From Brachionus koreanus (lineage: Eukaryota; Rotifera; Eurotatoria; Ploima; Brachionidae), in the NCBI GenBank assembly GCA_016987375.1, contig PJRA01000048.1:2777695-2841694 (forward strand): a stretch of 64,000 nucleotides of DNA, read 5' to 3'. The notes beneath the pieces were generated by a model. That model was not told the DNA's origin. It was given only the letters and a program-made list of their open reading frames with translations, and did not search any database. The translations under genes were made by a program, and so were the position numbers. Every line of letters starts with the position of its first letter. Position 1 is the first letter of the stretch. Positions 25,558 through 37,300 of the stretch are shown here, piece by piece.

Positions 25558-27772
25558 TTATCTCCATATTCTACAGGTATTGTCTTTCGATCCAGTAATG
25601 ATAGTATTTCCTTCATAATTAAATGAACAACTAAATATTTCATCAGTATGTCCTTCGAGAATCTGTTTACATTCGCCTGTTAATGGATCCCAAATTCTGG
25701 CTGTTTTATCTGCACTTGCAGTTATGATTCTTGTTCCCTGTGGATTAAATGAAATCTAAAAATATAATTTATTTTGTTGAATAAAATATGATATATAAAA
25801 AAAATATCAATTTACTTTCGATATTTCACCTTGGTGTCCTTCAAGTTTGGTGATTAATTCGTGAGTGAAAGCGTTATAAATTCTTGCAGTACAATCAGCT
25901 GATGCAGTTGCTATGTATTGTCCAGTGTAGTCAAATACAACATCTAAAACTTCGTCTTCATGTCCTACTAATACTCCAATACAATGTCCAGAACCTGCGT
26001 CCCATACTTTGCAAGTTCTATCCATGCTTCCAGTAATTATCATCGAACAGTCCCAATTAAATTGAGCACTACTTATTTCTGCCTTGTGTCCAATTAATGA
26101 ATGAATACGTCTTAGTAGAAAATTTTTAGTTTTTAATAATCTTCTTCAAATGATTAAGTTAATTTTTTTCCAAAATTTTTAATGAAAAATAACTCCCTTA
26201 AAAAACGCTTTTTTATTCTTAGTGTTAAAGAACACTTCATTTAATATAAAAATATTTAAGTTTTTCTCTAATAAAGATTTTGTTAAACAGGGTAAAGAAA
26301 AAGAGGTTAATTTTGATTTTGACAATAAGAATATGAGTCGATAAATAAAATGATAATTAGCTTGTTTAAAAAATAAAATTTTTGATAGAATAATTAACAA
26401 GAATTTGATAAATAGAATTAATTTTTTTATAAGTAATCGATGTGGTTAAAATTTCATTCTAAATAAAAATTTGACCAAATTATCTATTTGAAAATTTGAA
26501 TTTTTTCGGCTTTAAATGAATTGTTTTGCGATATTGACTTAAACTTATGACTGAGCAAAAAAAAAATTGTCATCCATTTTAGCAAGCTTATTAAGAATTA
26601 TTTATCTTTTAAGAATTTTTGATCAAATTCTTTTTTATTTAAGAATTTAATTCATTTAAAATTTTTTTCTTGAGTCACTCAGAAATGGTTTATATTAAAA
26701 TAAAAATTACTGTCCACTATTGACATCCCAGACCGAAACTGTATGATCAAATGAACCTGTAATAATTTGATCTCCCTTGGTATTAAATCCTAATGATATT
26801 ATTTCCGCACTGTGGCCCTTATAAGAGAAAATAATTATTTTTTCAAAATTTTAAGAAAATAGAAATTAAATTACACTCAATGTTGAAAGCTCTCTACCTG
26901 TTTCGATATCCCACAACTTAGCAGTGTTATCCATGCTACCAGTAGCAAGAATTGTACTTTGCGGATCGAAACTAAGACACACTATTTCCGAATTGTGACC
27001 TTTAAATGTATGAAAACATTTGCCACTATCGGTGCTCCATAATTTACAAGTTTTATCAAAAGAACCAGTGGCAATTTTATCGCTGATAATTTAAAATAAA
27101 TAAAATTCAAAAGAACAAAAATTGAATTTACCCATAAGGATTGTTAAAACCTATAGCATAGACCACATTTCTATGTCCGTCCAAAGTATGCAATTCTTCT
27201 CCTGAAGCTGTATCCCAAACTTTGCATGTCCGGTCATAACTTCCAGTAATAAAACTAAAAAATTTAAACAAAAATTTATCAAAATATTCAAATATATAGA
27301 AAAATTACCATGAACCAGATTTATTGAAGCCAACATTGGTTAATGGCAAGATGTGAGCTCTTAAAACTTTAAACAAATAAAAATAGCGATCGTCTGGTTG
27401 AGATATTTTTTGCTGAAGTCCTACAAATTAAAAATTAAATTATATTTGAAAAAAATAAAGCTAGTTTACTAGTAATGAGCTGTGCAACTTGTTCTTTTCT
27501 TGAATTAGTAATCAAGGGCTCTTTTTTGGCAATTTCTTCAACAACTTCTCCAACATTAGTGCTAAAAAAGCATCAAATCACTGCATTTATTGGGTTTATC
27601 AATTCTTACTTTGGTTTGAGATCTAAAAGGTCAATGCTTTTTGTTTTTAAAACGTTTTGTTGTTCATATTCAAGAATGATTCCTGGAAAAAAACATGATT
27701 GATTTGAAAATAAATTATATGTAATTTCTCACCTGGTGGATAATAGCGAAGCAAAAATCTTTTTAGTTTCAT
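25558..27772 (-). CDS. DAW1: Dynein assembly factor with WD repeats 1 (DAW1/WDR69/ODA16)
   Basis: Nine exons are inferred: 27733-27772, 27610-27682, 27470-27561, 27309-27420, 27132-27254, 26875-27082, 26711-26817, 25816-26110 and 25558-25755. They join in phase to 415 aa, the length of the human protein. The N-terminus reads [20 protein letters not shown], the family signature, followed by a helical segment ([12 protein letters not shown]) and WD40 repeats ending CRIWR-stop. Repeats such as [13 protein letters not shown] and [13 protein letters not shown] recur throughout. DAW1 is the IFT cargo adaptor that carries outer-arm dynein into motile cilia. It is divergent from the dynein gene DNAH7, with 589 bp between start codons, which suggests shared ciliary regulation. 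Intron 7 (26111-26710) is the largest and contains only an AT-rich open frame. Confidence 0.95.
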
Positions 27773-28361
27773 GCTTTAATGGCTTTTTTTATAGAGTTAG
27801 AATTCAAATTTTGAAGAATGAGAAAAAAAATACTTTATAATTTCAGAGCTAGTATACAACAGGATGTAAGCACTTAATTAGAATTTACTAGATTAACCTT
27901 CACCTCAACTTTTTTTTATAAAAATTTCTATGGCAACCAAAATTTAGAAAATTTTAAAAATTAGCTTTTTTTTTTTATTTTTCTATTCTATTGGGAGCAT
28001 TTATTTTGATTTTTTTTCAAGATAATTAGCCGTAATATCAAATTTAAACATTTGACCATGAAGCCAAACCAAACAGTTTTAAAATAGATTAGAAAAATAA
28101 TTTTGCTGTATAAATGTTCTTTTGGGAGAGTTTAGAAGCTATTAGCTATAATTTTAAGCGGTTGTCAGGCAACTAAAATTAGAAAAAAACTAAATAAAGT
28201 TTTCTTGTTCATTAACCAAAGATTAACAAAAGAACGAAAAAGACTTATTTTGCAATATCTTATTTAACTCTATGGAAAAACTAGCTAATTTCTTAACTAA
28301 TTTTTAGATTTAAATTATTTTTATTACGAAAATTGATTTATATAATGAGATTTAATTGAAT
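27773..28361. promoter_or_regulatory. Divergent DAW1/DNAH7 intergenic region, likely bidirectional ciliary promoter
   Basis: The two start codons face away from each other across 589 bp with no other gene between. It contains an X-box-like site at 28161-28173 and a separate GGCAAC half-site at 27932-27937 (within TATGGCAACC). Both flanking genes serve axonemal dynein. That the region drives both genes is inference from this arrangement. Confidence 0.6.
28161..28173. promoter_or_regulatory. RFX X-box-like site
   Basis: GTTGTCAGGCAAC matches the RFX X-box consensus GTNRCC-N(0-3)-RGYAAC with one mismatch in the first half-site and a perfect GGCAAC second half. It is an inverted repeat, GTTG...CAAC. 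RFX factors bind such sites upstream of ciliary genes throughout animals. It lies 389 bp from the DAW1 start and 188 bp from the DNAH7 start. Confidence 0.55.
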
Positions 28362-31300
28362 ATGGCTGGACTTGAATCGGTAACTAATCAGTTGAATCTA
28401 ATAAAATAAATGAATTTCTATTTTAGTTGCCTTCTTTAAATCACCGCAAAGCTGGTAAATATACGGAAGATCCAATTAAGAATTTGCCCCAACTACCAGA
28501 AAAGCGTCTAAAGCAATCATGGATTGATCCAAATTCTAAATTGGATCTTCAACTAAATCCAAAAGAAAATCAAGTGGGCAAAAACTCGTTTGATTTAATT
28601 AAAGAAATAAATGCGAGTAAGATTTCTTCTTCAACTCATTATTTTGTATGTATTTTAAAAAAATTTCTAAAAGGAGATCCAAAAAAATACAAATTAGAAG
28701 AATTGAAGCCTCGTAAACAAGTAAAAATTAATGTTCCGTCAAGTGGTCTCAAAAATACCGAACACTTGAAAAAAAATCGTGAAGATTTTAGAAAATCCCT
28801 CGTAGATATCATAATGTAATAATAATTGCCGAATGTTTATTTTATTATTCAAGTTTAATTTTTTAGGCAAGAAGAAAATAAAATGAACTTAATCAACAAT
28901 AGTGAGAATAGTGAAGAAACCGAAAACGAAGGCGAAGAAATAAAAGCTGAAGAAGATCCGAAAAATATGGAAAAAGATATACTTAGATACTATTACTACA
29001 TTCATAATGGCATAGATACAGTGCATGTTGCTCCATTGGAAGATATACGAATAAAAAACATGAAAAGCTTAATTACAAAAAAACTTCTCAATAATTATCC
29101 TCAAAATGTTGCAGACTTGAGTGATGAAGTACGAGATGATTATTTGCTTAGTGTCAAAAAAGCTATTGTTGATTTTGTTTTGCGTGACTCGCGAGATAAC
29201 GAAAGTGATCAGACAAACAAGCAAAAAATACCTGAATACAAACAAGAATTAGAATTAGTGCCAAAACCTTGGCATGCAAGTTTTGAAAAAGCCAGATATG
29301 AAATATACAAGAATTTGCATTCAATTAATCCATGTATGGCTCAAGTTTTAAAACTATGGTACACGTCTTTTGACAGACTAAGAATGATTGACATAACTGA
29401 ATTTCAAAATGAGTTGAGCGCGCTAGATTTGCCTATTTTTATGAATACTTGTATGAAGAATATTGAGTTCGCCAAAGATCAATTGGCTAAAAAGTATCTA
29501 ATTTTTTAAAATAATTTTATCCTACGACCTGAGAGCACTCTTGTAAATGCTGATATTTTTTAAATCTGTATATTTTAACTTAAACACCAGAAGCAACAAA
29601 CTAGCCATTTTGACTCGTTTGAAAAATTTATATATTCTCGTATCTTTTGAATAGAATTTTCAAATGAATTTTCTTAAAAAAAATAATACTACTTTGAAAG
29701 ATTATTATGGTTTTTTTTTAATACTTTTAAACTAAAAAAACATGAAAAATGTTTGGTCCTTTTTGTGTTTAAGAACAGAAAATCAATTTTTAAAAATGTT
29801 AAAATTCTTTTTTGTCAACAATAGAAAGCTCGGCAGTTTACTAATAAAATCCATATCCAATAATAATTTAGAATTGATTGATTAATGAAGTATGATATTT
29901 CAGATTTAGTTATGAAGGCAATTTAAATATTCTTTTTGAAAATTAATTAAAGTTTTTTAATATTTAAAAAAAATGATTAGTTTTTATAAAGTTTTATTTC
30001 TATCAAAAAAAATTTTAAGTTTCAATTTTTTAAAAAAGGGTCTAAACAACCCCAGAAAACAAATCCTAATAAAAATCTTAAGCAGTACATATCAAGTTCT
30101 TAATCCAGGACGGTATAGGATCCTAGAAAGATTTAAGATTTTTATGTTTTTTTTTTAATTTACTTTACACAAAATGAATCTTATGAGATTCAAACTAGTT
30201 TTTGAGTGACTTTCTTGTGAGTTTTAATTAACTGATCCTTTTTAGATCTTAAAAGATCTTAAAAATTTTGTGTTAAGAAAATTTAAGAAAAACATAAGAA
30301 TTTTAAATCTTTCTAGGATCCTTTACCGTTATAGATTAAGAACTTGACATGTACTGCTTAAGATTTTTATAAGGATTTTGTTCCTGGGACCTCTCGGGTT
30401 TTCTAGTGCTAATTTATTGATAAACATAGATATTTGGTTATTTAGATAATTCGAATTTAGTCACAAAATATTTAGAAATTAAATGTTGAACTAGTCGGAT
30501 TCTTTTAGTTTATGAATATTATTTTTCAAGGAATTATTAATTAGACACAACATGCATCACAACTCTTTAAGGTACTTGGATTTAAAAATTTGGAAAAACA
30601 AACCATACCAAGTTCTAAAGCCTAAAAAATCGGTAAAGAAAGATATAAAATTAAATATAAAATTGGGATCAAATAAAAGATAATAATTAAAAATTTTTTA
30701 ATAGGGAAAAACAATAAAATATTAAATTAAAGAATTAACAAAATTTACCTATAAAATTTCTAATTTAGCTAATGTTTTTACTTCTTTTTTATGAGTTTTA
30801 TTATGATTTAAGTAATTTCTTTTTAAATTGAAAAAAAAAATTATTAATCTTGTCCAACAATTATAATTTTTAATAGCTAAGCCATATTCTTCTGAATTCC
30901 CAATGTAATGCACAGAAAATAGTTCTATTTGATTATTTTCTATAAATTGTATATAATTTTTAACCTTATATCTGTTTTCTAGTTGAGGATGTAGATTGAA
31001 TTTCAGATTGGTTTCATTTTTAAATCTAGTTATTTTCATAGTGCTAATCCAAAATGTTCTCTCTTGGCTATAACTTGTGCCGTTTAGTTTCAATTCTGAT
31101 TCGCATTCCAAAAATATAGATTTTTTATCATTATCAGTGCCAACACAAAGCAATTTCTCTAAAGAATAAATACATTTGCCCGAACTTAGCTGCAAATTTT
31201 TTTCTTATTTAAAAAGAATTTATAAATAAAATGAAATGTAATAATATCATGATTTGAATACCGAATTCATCAGTATCACGTGCTAAAATTAGCGGTGATC

Positions 31301-34300
31301 CAAATTGTTGTCTGTATGGTCTTAATCTAGCACGGTGTTTTCGGAATGAAGGCTTCAGTTCTTCAATTAGCGAATTTATTAGATCGTGAAAAGGATTAGC
31401 CAAAGGTTGACTTTGTACAATAAGCATAATTAATGTAATAATGAATAATGGAAAATAATAGTGAAAAATTTTCATTTTTACTCGATCAAAGCTTTCTCTA
31501 ATCTAAACACTAAATTTAGCTCGTTTAAAAATCTAATTTAATTTTTTGCTAAAAGAATTTGTGACTTATGAAAAAAATTTTAATATGTTAATAAAAATTT
31601 TCTATTTTTTAAATCATAAATGTTCAAAAATTTTATCTTAATTTTTCTTCAATTTTATTTAAAAAATTTCTTTCAATTTAAGAATATAATCCGAATAACT
31701 TAGTTAAATATTATTCACACTATATTTCATTATTTAGAAAGTAATTTATAAGGGAAATTTTAAAAATTATTAATCAGTAATTTTCAAACTCTATCTATTT
31801 TATTTTCCTTGCAAAATATTTATTAAATTTAGTTCGAATTGATGAGCTAAATTAGTAAAAACCTTTAAAAATAAAACAGCTTTATTTTATTTTAACAATA
31901 GCTATCATGATAAAATGCCTTCTTTTTCTAAATAAATGAATTATAATCAAGCTATTAAGGTCCTAAATATCACGTAGAGTTTTATAAAATCTAAAAAAAA
32001 AGAATTGATTGATTAAAGAATTTTCAAATATTTATTGCATCTTCCAGTATTAATAAAAAAATTCAGAACTTCACAAACAGAAAATTTAATTAAAAAAATA
32101 TTCAGCATGTTTTGTATTTTAAATAATTTGTTTTTTATTTTTTAAATTAGATGGTTTACTGAGGTACAAAATATATTTTATCAAGGAAATAAGCGTAAGC
32201 TTGTCCCAAGCACTGCTGAACCATCGAAACAAAAATCCTTTTTTGACTCTGCAGCTTGTTTAATGACAGCTAATTTGCAATCATTATGCTTGAAATCGAT
32301 GGCAGACTATGAATCTTTGTTCGTGCCTCTTCCAGAATCTACTCGTGAGTATGAACATCCTGGATTTATTCTACGCTTGATTCTATCGGATACCGAGATC
32401 AAATATGAGCCTTCTTTCACTGATTTTGAGATCTCATTTTTAAACATCATTGACATTATAATAAAAGCATGTGCTCATATTCCAAGAGTAGAAACTCGAT
32501 TGTACTCTGATTCTGCCATCCAGGTTTTTTTCAAAATGAAAATTGTTTTTAGATAATATTAAAAATTTTTAAGCAACAACCCGGACTTAAAAAGGAAGCT
32601 CATGGTGGTTTAATTCCTGTAATTTTACCAAATATTGTACAAGATCACAAAAACAAGATATCAGAAGTAATAAGATTGGAGTCAGAAGGTCCGGTCAATC
32701 ATTCAAAGATTTTTGAAAAATATTCAATGCTAATTTCGAAAAAAGCCGAAGAGGATATTGAGACTTTTCTCAAAGAACCCAGAAATTTCAACGAATATGA
32801 AAGGGAGTATAAAAAATACAATCGTTTGGTTAAAGAAATAACCTACAATAGTCAAAAAATAGTTCGAGTCGGAATGTTTGAATTACATTGTGATGAACTG
32901 ATAAGAACATTGGCCAAGCGTGCAGAGAGCATTGCTAATAAACTAATGGAGAAAATGCTCTACGAACACTTTGAAATAAACAAACAGTAATTTTTTTAGC
33001 GAAAAATTTTCTATAAACTTTTATTCTTTATTAAGACTTTGTCAAGAATATGAATCAATTGCAGAAAAATGCTTGACTACACCGTCAAACACTGGCCATT
33101 TGATGGAGCTTACAGCAGCTGTTAAAAAAGCTCAAAATGAAACAATCATTGAACTGGAGAAAAAATTGTTCCAAGCTCGTTTACGCTTAGAATTCATTTT
33201 GGATAATGCCAATTTATCTCCGGCACAAATTCGCTCAAATAATCAAACATTTTCATGGAATGATCGATTGCCTCAAATATTCCAAGAACATAGTACAATT
33301 GTAGCTGACAAGACTGTACAATTTCAGGAGGCTCTAAAATTAAAACGTGAAAGATTTATTGAAGAATTAGAGAATTATTCAAAACAAGTGGAAGAATTTG
33401 CTCAATGTGGAGAAATGCTTGACTTGCCCAAATATTATAAAAAAGCTCAATCACTAGAACAAAAATTAACTGCAGCTAATGAAAAAATAGAACAGTTTAA
33501 CAGTGAAGAAGATGCTTTCAAATGGGAATTAACTCAATATCCGTTGAGACTGCAAGCATTTAATAATTTACAACCATATCTCAAATTATACGAGATTGGC
33601 GTTGAATTTACAAATAAGCATAAAGAATGGATGGAAGGCCCAATGGCTAAAGTAGTGCCTGATCAAGTAGATCAAGATGTAAACAACTATTGGAGACAGT
33701 TGTACAAATTGGAGAGACAATTTCAAAATGTTCCTATATCACGAAAAATGGCTGCTAAACTGCGCGCCAAAGTCGATGAATTTAAAGAAAATCTTCCGCT
33801 TGTAAGCACATTGTTTAATCCGGGCATGCGTGACCGTCACTGGGATCAAATATCGGATATTATTGGCTTTCAATTCAAGCCTAATGAAGACACAAATTTG
33901 ATGAAAGTAATCGAAATGAATTTGAATGAGCACGTGTCTAAATTTGAAAATATAAGCGAAGCGGCTAGCAAAGAGTATTCGCTGGAAAAAGCTATGGAAA
34001 AAATGACAAAAGAATGGAAGGACATTGAATTTGCTTTGGTACCGTATAGAGAAACTGGCACTAGTATTTTGTCCTCTGTGGACGATATTCAATTGTTACT
34101 TGACGATCATATAGTCAAAACTCAGACTATGCGCGGATCACCCTACATCAAGCCGTTCGAAGCCGAAATACTCGAATGGGAAAAAACACTGGTACTGCTA
34201 CAAGAAATACTTGACGAATGGTTAAAAGTTCAAATTAGTTGGTTGTATTTGGAGCCCATATTTTCTTCGCCAGATATAATGGCTCAAATGCCTGAAGAAG

Positions 34301-37300
34301 GTCGACGCTTCTCGACTGTAGACAAAACATGGAAAGAAATAATCAAACAAGTTCTGGTTGACAAGCATTGTATGAGTGTGGTAAAGATTGACAAAATGTT
34401 GGAAAGATTTAAAAAATCAAATGAACTATTGGAACAAGTATTAAAAGGTTTGAACGCTTATTTGGAAAAAAAGAGACTTTTTTTTGCCAGATTTTTCTTT
34501 TTGTCAAATGATGAACTATTGGAAATTTTGTCCGAAACTAAAGATCCAACTCGTGTGCAACCACATCTTAGAAAATGTTTTGAAGGCATAGCTGCAGTCG
34601 AATTTACCGAATCAATGGACATAACTCACATGAAGAGTAGCGAAGGTGAAGTAGTTTTGTTGAAAGACGTCATATCAACGTCCAAAGCTCGTGGTCAAGT
34701 TGAAAAATGGCTTTTAGAATTGGAATCGGACATGATAGCGTCAGTGCGCATGACAATTGCTGAATCTCTAAAAGTATATGAAAGCACGCCAAGAACTACT
34801 TGGGTTCGTGAGTGGATGGGTCAAGCTGTCCTATGTGTGACTGCTTACTTTTGGACGATAAACATTCATAAATCAATTCGTGAGGGACATAAATCACTAG
34901 CTGATTATTTAGAGCTGAATAACAGTCAAATAAATGATATAGTAACTCTAGTTAGAGGAAATTTATCCAAACAAAATAGAACCACTTTAGGAGCTCTGGT
35001 CGTACTAGATGTACATGCCAGAGATGTATTAGAGAGTCTAGTAGAAAATAAAGTATCAGCTGAAGATGATTTTCAATGGCTAAGTCAATTGAGATATTAT
35101 TGGGAAGAAGACAACATGGTAACTAGAATGATAAACGCTTCTTTAAAATATGGCTATGAATATCTGGGAAATTCAGGCCGCTTGGTAATTACACCGTTGA
35201 CAGATCGTTGTTATCGTACTTTGTTTAGTGCACTTCATTTGCATTTGGGAGGTGCGCCTGAAGGTCCTGCTGGTACGGGCAAAACAGAAACAACCAAAGA
35301 TTTGGCCAAAGCAGTAGCTAAACAATGTGTTGTTTTCAATTGTTCTGATGGTTTGGACTATATTGCATTGGGAAAATTTTTCAAAGGTCTTGCCTCATGT
35401 GGTGCATGGTCTTGTTTCGATGAATTTAATCGAATTGATCTTGAAGTACTATCAGTAGTTGCACAGCAAATTTTAACAATTCAACGAGGTATTAACAGTG
35501 GTTCGGACATGATTGTATTTGAAGGAACAGAAATACGCTTAGATCCTTCATGTGCTGTATTCATTACAATGAATCCCGGCTATGCTGGTAGATCTGAACT
35601 ACCGGACAATTTGAAAGCCTTATTCAGGCCTGTAGCTATGATGGTACCTGATTATGCTATGATTGCAGAGATTTCTCTATACTCATTTGGATTTATAAAT
35701 GCCAGACCGCTAAGCGTCAAAATTGTGGCCACATATAGATTATGTTCAGAGCAATTGTCAAGTCAACATCACTATGACTATGGTATGCGTGCTGTAAAAT
35801 CAGTGTTGACTGCTGCTGGAAATCTCAAGCTAAAGTATCCAAATGAAAACGAAGATATAATTATGTTGCGTTCGATTATTGACGTTAATTTGCCTAAATT
35901 TTTGTCGCATGACTTGCCGCTATTTCACGGTATAACCAGTGATTTGTTTCCTGGTGTGGTTCTACCAAAGCCTGACTATGATGTTCTAAACGAGGCTATT
36001 GCCGAAGTATGCAAAAAAACTAATTTACAAAATACGGATTTTTTTGTAGAAAAAATTCAACAAATTTACGAAATGATGATTGTAAGACATGGTTTCATGA
36101 TTGTTGGTTCACCATTCGGTGGAAAAACTTGTGCTTATAGGACTTTGGCCGGAGCTTTGGCTGAAGTACATGAAAAAAAACTAATGGACGAAAATAAAGT
36201 ACAAATAATTGTCATGAATCCAAAAAGCATTACAATGGGACAACTTTATGGTCAATTTGATCCTGTTTCTCATGAATGGTCAGACGGTATTTTAGCTGTA
36301 AGCTATCGAAAATTTTCTCAAGACACTACACCGGATCGCAAATGGTTACTTTTTGATGGTCCAGTAGACGCTGTTTGGATCGAAAACATGAACACTGTGT
36401 TGGATGATAACAAAAAATTGTGTTTAATGAGCGGTGAGATAATTCAGCTATCACCTACTACTAATTTGATCTTTGAACCTATGGATCTTGAACAAGCATC
36501 ACCAGCAACTGTGTCTCGTTGTGGAATGATTTACATGGAACCGTCTAGTTTGGGATGGCGTCCAATATTAAAATCTTGGCTGAACACTCTACCAACCACA
36601 TTCGATGACAAATTGAAAAAAGTTTTGACCGACATGTTTGAAAGATTCATTGATCCTTGCTTACAGTTAATTAGAAAAGGTGGCCTAAAAGAACTTGTTG
36701 GAACATCGAACACAAATTTAGTTAAGGCATGCATGAACTTACTAGATTGCTTATTCGATAAATTTCAAGATGCCAAAAAATTTGCCTACTATGATCCAAA
36801 AGAAGTAGTGATTTGGATAGAAGGAATGTTTATATTCTCTCTCGTTTGGTCAATTGGTGCTCCTTTGAACTCGGACAGTCGAGAAAAAATCGACCATTTT
36901 ATTCGAAAACTTCTTGTCGAAGGAATAAACGAGGAAGAAAAAGCAAAACTTGGCATATTGGACACTGTTGAGCCACCCAGTAAAAAATATGACATTGAAC
37001 TGCCTGAAAAAGGGCTGATTTTTAATTATAAATTTATAACTGAGAAAGAAGAAGAATCAGAAGAGACACCTGCACCAGCTGAAGATGAACAGGGCACAAA
37101 ATACTGGGAACCATGGAGTTTGGCTTTGGCATCAGTTCCACCCATATCTAAAGACGCTTTATTCAATGAAATTATTGTTGAAACAGTCGATACAATTCGT
37201 TATACTTATCTAATGGATATTTTAATAACTCATCAAAAGCCAGTGCTATTTATTGGTCCAACTGGTACAGGAAAATCAGCTTATGTTACTGAATATTTGC

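Noticed and set aside
28362..29509. Treating 28362-29509 as a separate gene from the dynein at 33073
   Set aside because: The phase-2 donor at 29493 joins in frame to 32151 and the N-terminal sequence matches the DNAH7 tail region, so it is one gene with a long intron.
29973..30158. Plus-strand ORF of 61 codons in DNAH7 intron 3
   Set aside because: It falls mostly inside an arm of the foldback element and looks like chance coding of repeat sequence.
33739..34092. Minus-strand ORFs inside the DNAH7 exon (33739-34092, 36531-36995, 37964-38686)
   Set aside because: They are opposite-strand shadows of the conserved dynein frame, with no features of their own.
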